Positions 6,386 through 12,641 are shown, numbered from the stretch's first letter. The stretch: DNA of 15,006 nt from an uncultured archaeon (GCA_902385765.1 CABMGU010000098.1:1-15006); one strand, 5' to 3'. Made by a program: numbers and translations. The notes: generated from the letters alone by a model not told the origin.

Positions 6386-7734
6386 AATTTCAGTTTCGGT
6401 CGTGCGTTTTTGCTTAGTTTTTTCATTAGTTTTTCAGGGTTTTCGCGTTTGAGCATTTTGACCATTTTTTTGGATTGTTTGTACTGTTTTATCATATCGC
6501 GAATATCGCTTGTGGATACTCCGCTTCCTTTGCTTATTCTTTCTATTCTTTGTGCGTCAATGACGTCAGGGTCTTCGAGTTCTTTTTTTGTCATTGAGTT
6601 CATTGCGTGCTTCCACATTTTTAGTTTGCCTTCCTGCATTTGCAGTGCTTCTTTTGGCAAAGAAATCTGTCCGAGTCCTGGTATCATCTCAAGCACTTTT
6701 CCGAGCGGTCCCATTTTTGACATTGCTTCCATTTGACTGTACAGGTCCATCAAGTTGAATTCGCCTTTCAGTAATTTCTTCTCTATGTCTTTTGCTTCTT
6801 CTTCTGTTATTGCCTCTTTGGCTTTTTCCAAAAGCGCTTCCAAATCTCCCATTCCGAGTATTCTGCCGACAAATCCTTTTGGGTTGAATTGTTCGAAATC
6901 GTCTACTTTTTCTCCAACTCCTATGAACTTGATTGGCGCTCCGGTTACTGCGCAGGCTGAGAGTGCTCCTCCGCCTTTTGCAGTGCCGTCCATTTTGGTA
7001 ACTATGACGCCTGTTATTGCTCCTGCTTCGTGGAATGCTTTTGCCTGTGTTTGTGCTGCCTGTCCTATGTCTGCAGATATTACGAGCAATGCTTCGTCTG
7101 GTTTTGCGACATCGTGGACTTTTCTTAGTTCTTCTATCAAATCAGAAGACAGTGCGTCTCTTCCTGCAGTATCGATAATTACCAAATCAAACTTTTTGAA
7201 TTCTGGCTCAAATTGTTTGTATATCTTGATTGGGTCTTTTTCTCCTTTCGATACGAATACAGGAACGTTGATTGGTTTTCCTACCTGCATTAACTGGTCC
7301 ATTGCAGCAGGTCTGTGAACGTCAAGTCCAAGTAAAGCAACTCTTTTGCCTCGTTTCGTGAAGTATTTTGCGAGTTTTCCTGCTGTTGTTGTTTTTCCTG
7401 AGCCGAATAATCCTATGAGCATTATTTTGTTTGGCAGTTTGTCTCCGAGTTTGAGTTCTGATTTTTCTCCGCCTAAGAATTCGGTGAGTTCTTCGTAAAC
7501 TATGTTTATCAGGTGTTCTTTTTTTGTCAGCGCGCCTGGTGTTTCTTCTTTCAGTATTCTGTCTTTTATTTTTTGTGTGAGCTCAAAGACTAATTTTACG
7601 TTTACGTCTGATTGTAATAGCGCTCTTTGTATGTCTTTTACGAGTTCGTTGATGAGTTTTTCATCTACGAATAATGATTTGGCAATCTTCTGCAATGTGT
7701 TCTTCAGGCTTTCTGAAAGCTTTTCCAAAACCAT
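6382..7734 (-). CDS. srp54: Signal recognition particle GTPase SRP54
   Basis: 450 aa, full length. It binds SRP RNA and the signal sequences of nascent chains and docks with FtsY at the membrane. Domains: N (1-95, four-helix bundle), G (100-295) and M (305-450). GTPase motifs are G1 GLFGSGKTTT (108-117), DVHRPAA (138-144), DTAGRD (188-193), TKMDGTAKGGG (246-256) and GVGEKVDDFEQF (272-283). The M domain has the methionine-rich signal-binding segment (MDLYSQMEAMSKM, 329-341) and the RNA-binding GSGVSTSDIRDMIKQY (403-418). One oddity is Phe110 in the P-loop, where most SRP54/Ffh proteins have Gln. The start is supported by a TATA box 26-27 bp upstream (leaderless). Confidence 0.98.
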   Translation of the reverse strand: MVLEKLSESLKNTLQKIAKSLFVDEKLINELVKDIQRALLQSDVNVKLVFELTQKIKDRILKEETPGALTKKEHLINIVYEELTEFLGGEKSELKLGDKLPNKIMLIGLFGSGKTTTAGKLAKYFTKRGKRVALLGLDVHRPAAMDQLMQVGKPINVPVFVSKGEKDPIKIYKQFEPEFKKFDLVIIDTAGRDALSSDLIEELRKVHDVAKPDEALLVISADIGQAAQTQAKAFHEAGAITGVIVTKMDGTAKGGGALSACAVTGAPIKFIGVGEKVDDFEQFNPKGFVGRILGMGDLEALLEKAKEAITEEEAKDIEKKLLKGEFNLMDLYSQMEAMSKMGPLGKVLEMIPGLGQISLPKEALQMQEGKLKMWKHAMNSMTKKELEDPDVIDAQRIERISKGSGVSTSDIRDMIKQYKQSKKMVKMLKRENPEKLMKKLSKNARPKLKF

Positions 7735-7755
7735 AGAATATCGTCTTTTTAATGG

Positions 7756-7765
7756 CTTTATAAAG
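7756..7765 (-). promoter_or_regulatory. TATA box of srp54
   Basis: CTTTATAAAG, a perfect palindrome centred 26-27 bp from the srp54 ATG. Because it is symmetric it could also fire rightwards, but the rightward gene has its own TATA at 7777-7786 with better spacing. Confidence 0.7.
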
Positions 7766-7776
7766 GTTATTGTAAG

Positions 7777-7786
7777 TAATATATAT
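7777..7786 (+). promoter_or_regulatory. TATA box of the 7810-8823 gene
   Basis: TAATATATAT, centred about 27 bp before ATG 7810. This predicts a leaderless transcript divergent from srp54. Confidence 0.6.
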
Positions 7787-7809
7787 GTCTGATAATTCTG
7801 CTTTTCATC

Positions 7810-8823
7810 ATGTTTGTCGTGCAGAAGCTTTTTGGAATAAGGGAGACGGCCAGAGTGGAATCCAGGAATTCGTCTTACACTATTACATTAAGGCCCAGTG
7901 ACGGGCTGGTGAAAATACTTGCGGGCCTGCCAAAGGGTTCTCTTGTGGGAATTGGAGATGCGTCTTGTTGGGACCATATGATTCACGATACAACTCCTTT
8001 GCCTTGTTATGAGTATCTGAGAAATCGCGTGAATAATGTCAGTTTTGTCTATCTTGATGATTTGGCTTTTTTTGCAGAATCAAGAGAACAGCTGAATCTT
8101 GAAAGAATCAAAACCGGGATGAAAACATTTAAACCTGATTCAGGTCTTGATAGGGAGATATATGAGTGTCAGGTGAACGCGTCATATGCTGATTTTATTG
8201 CTCCTAATGCACACGTGCTGGGCAGGATTAAGGAAACAGAGCCCTTGGTCGTTGTCGTTAACAAGCCGAGAGCAGACTTGTTCTGGTTCAAGCCGGAATA
8301 TGCGCGATTGTTTGGAGTGAGCTTCAATTCTTATTCTTCCGAGGAATTGCCAAAATTTGAGCAGGATGCGCTGATTAATGTTGCAGAAAATTTCAGGTTT
8401 TTGCCTGCGAACGTGCTTTCTGCAGAACCTGCTAAAAACCCGAAGATTTTGGCGTATTTTAATTCTTTGGTAAGGCAGAAAAAAGCGATTGATGAAAAAA
8501 GGATTAGTGATTGCAAGCCTGATTTTATGGGCACCTTTGACTTGAGCGTGCCTGAAAGGGGTCTTTTTGAGTTGCACGTGAAGAAGAGAAACAGGACTTG
8601 CTGGGAAGGAACGATTGAAGATGCGATTGGCAGCGCAACATTTGTCGGATTTTTTGATAAAAAGAAAGCAGAGTTTACCCGGCATTATGATGCTTCTGCA
8701 GTTCTTTTGGGCGCCCCATTTGGAAACATAGCTCATAGAGCGTACAGGGAAGGAGATAAATACGTGGGAACATTTGTTCATCCTGATGTTAAAGGATGTT
8801 TTGAGATGAAAGAATTCTCCTGA
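7810..8823 (+). CDS. Protein of unknown function with a C-terminal beta-barrel-like domain
   Basis: 337 aa, no signal peptide or membrane helix, so probably cytosolic. I do not recognise the family. The N-terminal part (1-150) alternates strands and helices and has LVGIGDASCWDHMI (45-58) and LVVVVNKPRADLFWF (146-160). The C-terminal 100 residues (about 238-335) look like a small meander barrel: GTFDLSV, FELHV, WEGTIEDAIGSATFVGFFD, EFTRHYD, then YVGTFVHPDVKGCFEM. The W-x-G-x3-D-x2-G ... F-x-G ... Y-x-G ... G-x-F pattern is typical of short lipocalin-like or avidin-like barrels. This is pattern inference, not a family match. It is divergent from srp54, and its TGA stop directly abuts the stop of the opposing gene (8824). 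Confidence 0.75.
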   Translation: MFVVQKLFGIRETARVESRNSSYTITLRPSDGLVKILAGLPKGSLVGIGDASCWDHMIHDTTPLPCYEYLRNRVNNVSFVYLDDLAFFAESREQLNLERIKTGMKTFKPDSGLDREIYECQVNASYADFIAPNAHVLGRIKETEPLVVVVNKPRADLFWFKPEYARLFGVSFNSYSSEELPKFEQDALINVAENFRFLPANVLSAEPAKNPKILAYFNSLVRQKKAIDEKRISDCKPDFMGTFDLSVPERGLFELHVKKRNRTCWEGTIEDAIGSATFVGFFDKKKAEFTRHYDASAVLLGAPFGNIAHRAYREGDKYVGTFVHPDVKGCFEMKEFS

Positions 8824-9495
8824 TTACTTCTCTCTTGCAGCGTGTATTGCGTGCTCGATTATGGAGGGTGTCCATCCTTTGTTTGCGAGTTCCATTCTTA
8901 TGTCAGATATTCTTTTCCCTTTTTCTAATTGTCCATCAACGTAAGCTATTAGTTCTGGCGGTGCAGGGTGTATGTGTTCTTCTTTTACGAATTTGTGAGA
9001 TTCTTTATGGGTGCGGTATTGTTCTCTGAGCCAGAATATCAGGACTATTACGAGTAATAGCAGGAATACGTTTGCGCCTAATAGTATTGGGATGTATGGT
9101 GATGTAGTTCCTGCTGGTGTTTGGACTTCTGGCTCTGCCACTTGTGCTCCTGAGATTTTTTCTGTTGCATAATCCAGTCTTCCGGACAGTCTGTCTATTG
9201 AGCTTTGCAGTACTGCTATTTGCGCCATCATTGTTCGCTGGTAGCCGTCTACTGTTGACTGTAGATTGGTTATTTCCCGTGAGCGCTGCTCCTGGAAGGC
9301 AGCCATTTCTCTTTTCAGTTCAGAAACGTTTCCGCCAAGTGATGTTGATGCTTCCTGCAGTCTGAGAATGTGTATGTTGTCAAGGGGAAAATCATTGTAT
9401 TCAACTATGCCCTTTGTGAAGTTTGATTCCAGATTCTGTCCTGCGTACACTGCAGTTGCCAGTATTAGCACCAGCAACAATGTCCTCTTTTTCAT
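8824..9495 (-). CDS. Exported coiled-coil protein with one membrane anchor and a cytosolic helical tail
   Basis: 223 aa. Residues 1-18 are a signal peptide (MKKRTLLLVLILATAVYA). Residues about 43-117 are a Gln/Glu/Leu-rich coiled coil facing outside, followed by a Pro/Thr-containing spacer, a membrane helix (135-156) ending in RxxYRTH, and a cytosolic tail with YVDGQLEKGKRISDIRMELA and GWTPSIIEHAIHAA (185-220). That tail resembles a short helical repeat, with a G-W-x3-x2-IxxAI ending, that I associate with many DPANN membrane proteins; this is recollection, not a search. The architecture suggests a cell-envelope tether or oligomerising receptor. It starts 28 bp from a TATA element shared with the divergent small gene. 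Confidence 0.8.
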   Translation of the reverse strand: MKKRTLLLVLILATAVYAGQNLESNFTKGIVEYNDFPLDNIHILRLQEASTSLGGNVSELKREMAAFQEQRSREITNLQSTVDGYQRTMMAQIAVLQSSIDRLSGRLDYATEKISGAQVAEPEVQTPAGTTSPYIPILLGANVFLLLLVIVLIFWLREQYRTHKESHKFVKEEHIHPAPPELIAYVDGQLEKGKRISDIRMELANKGWTPSIIEHAIHAAREK

Positions 9496-9518
9496 TAGAG
9501 GTTATTCAGTGGCAAAGG

Positions 9519-9527
9519 TATTTAAAG
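9519..9527. promoter_or_regulatory. Shared bidirectional TATA element
   Basis: TATTTAAAG, with the symmetric core TTTAAA (9521-9526). The core is about 28 bp from the ATG at 9495 (minus strand) and about 26 bp from the ATG at 9549 (plus strand). Both distances fit leaderless initiation, so one element could serve both genes. Confidence 0.6.
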
Positions 9528-9548
9528 GTTTCTTAGATGATTGTGCGT

Positions 9549-9692
9549 ATGAGCTGGCTAAAATACGCATTGAAGGGCATAAGCAAGTATCCGGAGATTT
9601 TCAAAGCACTCGAGGAGTTTGAAAAGACCGGGAAATTGCCCAAGTTCACATACGAATTCGTAGAAAGTGCGAGAAATGACTTTAAATCATAA
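9549..9692 (+). CDS. 47-aa basic small protein upstream of tRNA-Pro
   Basis: A short gene: MSWLKYALKGISKYPEIFKA, a Glu/Lys-rich middle, and an end of NDFKS. It is helical, amphipathic and rich in aromatic and basic residues, with no membrane segment. Support for coding: the ATG sits 25-26 bp after a TATA element (leaderless), the codons look ordinary, and the stop is 7 bp before the tRNA. An in-frame ATG at 9537 would add four residues but is too close to the TATA box. It may be transcribed together with the tRNA. I do not recognise a family. Confidence 0.6.
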   Translation: MSWLKYALKGISKYPEIFKALEEFEKTGKLPKFTYEFVESARNDFKS

Positions 9693-9699
9693 ATAAATC

Positions 9700-9782
9700 G
9701 GGGCTGTCTGCTAGTGGTAGGCTGCAACCTTGGGGACTATGCCAATCTGGTTGCGACGGGAGTCCGATTCTTCCCAGCCCCA
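9700..9782 (+). tRNA. tRNA-Pro (anticodon GGG) with a 12-nt intron
   Basis: The acceptor stem GGGGCTG (9700-9706) pairs fully with CAGCCCC (9775-9781), with discriminator A9782 and no encoded CCA. The anticodon stem CAACC (9725-9729) pairs with GGTTG (9749-9753). The loop between them is 19 nt. Removing A9736-C9747 leaves the 7-nt loop TTGGGGT: U33, anticodon GGG (9732-9734), G37. A73 and G37 also fit proline. Splice sites lie in a canonical bulge-helix-bulge: helix TTGG/CCAA with 3-nt bulges 9734-9736 and 9746-9748. Oddities are a T-loop TCCGATT (C at position 55 instead of T) and a weak D-stem with a T10-T25 mismatch. A T-run (9783-9787) follows. Confidence 0.92.
9736..9747 (+). other. 12-nt tRNA intron at the canonical 37/38 position
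   Basis: ACTATGCCAATC. CCAA (9742-9745) pairs with TTGG of the anticodon loop, and C9737-G9741 closes a 3-nt loop. The archaeal splicing endonuclease would cut after 9735 and after 9747. Confidence 0.85.
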
Positions 9783-9787
9783 TTTTT
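9783..9787 (+). terminator. T-run terminator after the tRNA
   Basis: TTTTT follows the tRNA discriminator base directly. A short oligo-T tract of this kind is enough for archaeal RNA polymerase termination. Confidence 0.5.
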
Positions 9788-10075
9788 CCATATTTGGACG
9801 TGTGACGTAGAATTCTTGGCGTTATCGACTGTAAACTGCTTAGAATTAGCTGTTCTCTTGTTTGCCTTTTCCTGGTTTTTTTCTTGTTCTGCCGTTGTTT
9901 TCAACCGAATTCTGCTTTTCATGCTTGTTCTGTTGATAAGGGCTATTTGGAGAATATAAATGTTGCCCGGCAAAAGCGGATTTGGACTGCCGAAAAACAT
10001 CTTTCTCACGGGTGTCAAAAAGAGGGTCAAAACCCTCAGACTAGTTTTAACTATCATGCAATCTTAGACAGATGT
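9788..10075. other. Gene-poor stretch
   Basis: About 290 bp with no convincing gene of normal size. It holds T-rich tracts (about 9866-9900), a 35-codon open frame (9960-10067) that would give a basic peptide beginning MLPGKSGFGLPK and following AATATAA, a perfect hairpin (10022-10037), and a TTTTAACTA promoter-like sequence (10045-10053). Longer frames through it on either strand overlap the tRNA or lack a plausible start. I see no snoRNA box pairs or CRISPR repeats. Confidence 0.5.
10022..10037. repeat. Perfect 6-bp hairpin GAGGGT-CAAA-ACCCTC
   Basis: The stem GAGGGT/ACCCTC encloses a 4-nt loop and lies just upstream of the possible promoter (10045-10053) of the following gene. It could be a regulator operator for the downstream ribbon-helix-helix module or an RNA hairpin; the sequence does not decide. 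Confidence 0.4.
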
Positions 10076-10426
10076 ATGCAGACCTTAATTGTTCTGGAGA
10101 AGTCCAGCAAGCATTTTTCTCGTTTTCTGGAGCTTTTGAAATCCAATTCTGAGGTCAGGGTTAAGGATGTTCAGCGATTGGTTCATCGTTCTTCTTATTA
10201 TGCAATAATTATTAAGAAACTGTATGACTTCAATAGGTTTCTTCGGGAACTGAATCCTTCTTTTTATCTTGCCGAGCCTTATTTCATCATCTATTCCAAC
10301 AGGAAGGTTTACAGTTCTTTGAAGCGGTGCAGTCTTGTCGAGATAGAAAGCAAGGAAGACTTTTTTGTCTTGCGTTTTAATGATGAACTCAAAAACACGA
10401 TACATCCAGGTCAGAATAAATCCTGA
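10076..10426 (+). CDS. Small basic protein of unknown function, possibly a winged helix; first gene of a module with a ribbon-helix-helix protein
   Basis: 116 aa from ATG 10076. The N-terminal half (about 8-60) reads SSKHFSRFLELLKSNSEVRV then KDVQRLVHRSSYYAIIIKKL, a helix-turn-helix-like layout. The C-terminal half (IIYSNRKVY, VEIESKEDFFVLRF) looks like beta strands, so a winged-helix DNA-binding protein is plausible but unproven. The frame stays open upstream to 9884, but that part has a poor start and no gene-like composition. A TTTTAACTA element centred about 27 bp upstream would make ATG 10076 leaderless. The 3' end overlaps the next gene by about 47 bp in another frame, suggesting coupled translation. 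Confidence 0.5.
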   Translation: MQTLIVLEKSSKHFSRFLELLKSNSEVRVKDVQRLVHRSSYYAIIIKKLYDFNRFLRELNPSFYLAEPYFIIYSNRKVYSSLKRCSLVEIESKEDFFVLRFNDELKNTIHPGQNKS

Positions 10427-10574
10427 ACAATACGAGCGAATCAGGAATGGCGCTCAAGCTAAAGGTTTCAAGACCGTCAACTCTTTTATACGCAATAGTT
10501 TATTAGAAAAAGACCTTTTGTTTGAGCAAAAGTTTGACAGGATATACAATATTATTACGAAGAAATTGAGATGA
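10380..10574 (+). CDS. Ribbon-helix-helix (CopG/Arc-type) small DNA-binding protein
   Basis: 64 aa from ATG 10380 (10383 is also possible; a TTG at 10365 would extend it). Residues 7-40 fit the ribbon-helix-helix plan: strand RYIQVRINPEQ, helix YERIRNGAQAKGF, then the turn and second helix TVNSFIRNSLL. The C-terminal helix (LLFEQKFDRIYNIITKKL) could mediate oligomerisation or contact a partner. Such proteins are usually autorepressors, often antitoxins. It overlaps the preceding small gene, so the pair may form a regulatory or toxin-antitoxin-like module. It ends facing the AAA ATPase gene convergently, with only a T-rich 50-bp gap. Confidence 0.65.
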   Translation: MMNSKTRYIQVRINPEQYERIRNGAQAKGFKTVNSFIRNSLLEKDLLFEQKFDRIYNIITKKLR

Positions 10575-10609
10575 TAGAAAGACATGACCTTGTTTGGGCA
10601 GGGGTTATC

Positions 10610-10624
10610 GGGCATTTATTTTTA
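10610..10624. terminator. T-rich tract between convergent genes
   Basis: A T-rich run (GCATTTATTTTTATT-like) lies between the ribbon-helix-helix stop and the minus-strand ATPase stop. It fits an archaeal oligo-T terminator for the rightward transcript. Confidence 0.35.
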
Positions 10625-11881
10625 TTATTCCAATAACCATTTCCATAAGGGGATGTATTTTATTCCTTGCTCCTGTTTTTCTGTATCTTTTGTCAGCAGG
10701 ATTAATTCTTTTGTTTTGTTGAACTCTTTTTTGAATTCCAAAAGGCTTTTTATCTCTCTTTCATCAATCTTGTCAGTGTAGGACACATTTATTGCAGTTA
10801 GCAGGTTATCCTTATTTTTGATTACAAAATCAACTTCTCCTTGGCCTTTCCAGTAATATACTTCTTTTTCCTGCCTTCTTAATTCTATGAATGCAAGGTT
10901 TTCTGCAAGCCTGCCTTCATCTTTTGAGAATGCGAAGCTGGCAATATTTCTTATGCCGCTGTCCAGTGCATAGCTTTTTTTTGGCCGTTGCATGCTTTCT
11001 TTTATTGAGTAAGAGAAATAGTTTATGGTTTCAATCAAAAATGCCTCTTCAAGGTAGGATATGTAGTCTTTTATGCTGTCAATCGATAGCCCGGTAAAAT
11101 TCCTTATTTTCCTAATCGTGAATGGATTTGAAATGTTGGCCAGAAGATAAACTGCCAAATCGCTTATTTTTTTAGCATTAACATTATGCCTGCTGACTAT
11201 GTCCTTGTAAATAATATCATCAAAATATTCTTTTAGCAGGAGATGCTTAATCTCTTTTTCCTTAAAAAAGACTTCAGGAAAACCGCCAGTCTCAAAAAAG
11301 TCTCGTAAGGCATGAATGATTTTATTCTTGACAAGAGTATTAATAGATGGATAATCTATTTTTAAAAAATCAAGGTATTCCTTAAACGAAAGCGGGAATA
11401 TCTTAAACGTCAGGTTTCTGCCAGTCAACAAAGAAGAGTATTCTTGCTTCAGCAGGCTTGCTGAAGAGCCGGAAATCACGAATTTGACATTGTCCTGCAG
11501 GTCATACTGTTTTTTAAGAAATCATTCCCAGCCAGGAATATTCTGGATTTCATCCAAAAATACAAACGCCTTCTTATCAGGATTTTTGTACTGCCTGTAC
11601 GCCGAGTAAATATACTCCAAGCTTTCTTTTTTCAATACTTCATCATCAAGATTAAGGTACAGTATCTGTGCTGGCGGGACACCCTTCAACAAGGAATCCA
11701 TCATCTGGTACATTATTGTAGTCTTGCCACAGCGCCTTACCCCGGTAAGAATAATTATTTCTTTTTCCTTAACCGACCGGAAAATAAGTGGATCAATGTT
11801 CCTTTTCATTCCTTTAAGCACTTGGGGAACTTCTTTGGAAGCCCACCAGGGATTCCAGTTTTCTAATGCTTCAATATTCAT
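10625..11881 (-). pseudogene. NPWW-type AAA ATPase with DUF4143-like C-terminus, interrupted by one in-frame TGA
   Basis: Read through, the frame gives 417 sense codons plus one internal stop. N-terminal part (1-119): NPWWA (10-14), Walker A GVRRCGKTT (47-55) and Walker B FVFLDEIQ (106-113) ending NIPGWE. Codon 120 is TGA (11522-11524). The same frame continues with FLKKQYDLQDNVKFVISGSS, then the DUF4143-like region with GGFPEV, ALDSGIRN and a nuclease-fold-like EVDFVI near the C-terminus. This is the COG1373 layout (ATPase plus DUF4143). The break is a base substitution, not a frameshift. The ATG at 11881 has a TATA box 28-29 bp upstream; a GTG at 11935 would overlap the upstream gene. Other genes here stop with TGA, so recoding is unlikely; a recent loss or a sequencing error is more likely. 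Confidence 0.85.
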
Positions 11882-11903
11882 AATACAACCCAAGAAGAGG
11901 CAC

Positions 11904-11914
11904 TTATTTATAAA
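11904..11914 (-). promoter_or_regulatory. TATA box of the NPWW AAA ATPase gene
   Basis: TTTATAAATAA read on the minus strand, about 28 bp before ATG 11881 and inside the end of the upstream gene's neighbourhood. It supports the ATG over the GTG at 11935. Confidence 0.6.
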
Positions 11915-11931
11915 GGTTGCGATTAAATCGT

Positions 11932-12555
11932 TCACTTTGCCTTATTTTTGAACGCTCCGTTGGTAGACCTCTTTACTAAGGCATAATACGGTTCTGTTCC
12001 GTACAGAAGCATGTGGTGTTTTTTTGCTTCAATTCCAACACTTAATTCTTCAGGGTTTTTAATCATTTCTGTAAAGTTTTGCGCGTCAACAACAACAATG
12101 CCCTTTTTCACATTAGTGTACTGCTGTGCTGCTTTTTCCATTCCTGGAATGTCCTCTTTCGCAGGAACAATAATGAGAAGGTCAAGGTCTGATTCTTTGG
12201 TTTGTGTGCCTTTGGCATAGCTGCCGAAAACAAGCATAATGAAGAAGGGAGGCGTTGCGTTTAATACGTCTTTCAAGTATAGCTTTATCCAGTGATGCTT
12301 TTCAAGAAAAATCTCTGCTGTCTTTCGCTCAACACCAACAAGAACGCTAGTGGGGATGCCATCTTTTAACTGGATTACCTGCGCAGGCGGAATGCTCTGT
12401 TTTTCCACAAAATCTTGCTTCACAAGGCCCTGAACATTATTATACGTAAGAGTATACGACTTCCCAAGCAGTCTGGCAATGCCTCTGATCGATAATCTTT
12501 CTTCAGGCCTGCCGAGCAGCAGCTGAAGGATTTGTTCTTGAGTCTTAGTTACCAT
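11932..12555 (-). CDS. Winged-helix / MNT-type nucleotidyltransferase fusion protein
   Basis: 207 aa. Residues 1-55 are a helix-turn-helix domain (EERLSIRGIARLLGKSY then a recognition-helix-like TLTYNNVQGLVKQ). Residues 103-160 are a minimal polymerase-beta-type nucleotidyltransferase: VFGSYAKGTQTKESDLDLLI (109-128) with GS (111-112) and the metal-binding Asp123 and Asp125, and a possible third carboxylate at Asp157. The C-terminal helices (165-207) may be a HEPN-like or substrate region. Related MNT proteins often serve as antitoxins to HEPN toxins or modify RNA; no HEPN gene is visible here. The stop overlaps a possible GTG start of the ATPase gene (11932-11935). The upstream half-site array suggests the HTH represses its own gene. 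Confidence 0.8.
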   Translation of the reverse strand: MVTKTQEQILQLLLGRPEERLSIRGIARLLGKSYTLTYNNVQGLVKQDFVEKQSIPPAQVIQLKDGIPTSVLVGVERKTAEIFLEKHHWIKLYLKDVLNATPPFFIMLVFGSYAKGTQTKESDLDLLIIVPAKEDIPGMEKAAQQYTNVKKGIVVVDAQNFTEMIKNPEELSVGIEAKKHHMLLYGTEPYYALVKRSTNGAFKNKAK

Positions 12556-12563
12556 TTTCTATT

Positions 12564-12592
12564 ATACTATTGTTAGTATTAATTGATACTAA
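12564..12592. promoter_or_regulatory. Half-site array over the nucleotidyltransferase promoter
   Basis: ATACTA (12564-12569), TAGTAT (12574-12579) and ATACTA (12586-12591) alternate in orientation. The last two extend to the inverted repeat TTAGTAT-6-ATACTAA (12573-12592). The AT-rich centre (AATTAATA on the minus strand) is about 27 bp before the minus-strand ATG, so a bound protein would cover the TATA region. Confidence 0.5.
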
Positions 12593-12640
12593 TAACAGGT
12601 TATATTAAAAGGTTTCGGAAAAAATTCTCACGTTATTAGT
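12588..12640. repeat. Perfect 9-bp inverted repeat between divergent operons
   Basis: ACTAATAAC (12588-12596) and its complement GTTATTAGT (12632-12640), 35 bp apart, link the nucleotidyltransferase side to the AbrB-MoxR side of the divergent promoter region. Confidence 0.45.
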
Positions 12641-12641
12641 G

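Noticed and set aside
6755..7318. Plus-strand 187-codon frame and others opposite srp54
   Set aside because: These are Ser/Pro-rich shadows of the clearly conserved srp54 gene.
8182..8781. Minus-strand 199-codon frame opposite the 7810 gene
   Set aside because: It is a shadow frame without promoter or start signal; the plus-strand gene has a TATA at correct spacing and a domain-like pattern.
9700..9782. Reading the tRNA as a long-variable-arm Leu or Ser tRNA
   Set aside because: The extra bases fall inside the anticodon loop, with an exact bulge-helix-bulge, and the variable loop is only four bases.
9737..10057. Minus-strand 106-codon frame
   Set aside because: It runs through the tRNA gene and ends in a sequence typical of false frames over tRNAs; the composition is not gene-like.
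9884..10075. N-terminal extension of the 10076-10426 gene
   Set aside because: It would start at a TTG without promoter or Shine-Dalgarno and covers low-quality sequence including the hairpin; ATG 10076 has a promoter-like element at the right distance.
11522..11524. TGA read as selenocysteine or a recoded amino acid
   Set aside because: TGA is used as a normal stop by many genes in the window, the position is not a catalytic site in this family, and no selenocysteine-element hairpin was recognised.
11525..11533. TTCCCAGCC matching the 3' end of the tRNA (9771-9779), as an integration site
   Set aside because: The match is only 9 bp, lies inside the ATPase coding sequence, and no integrase gene is present.
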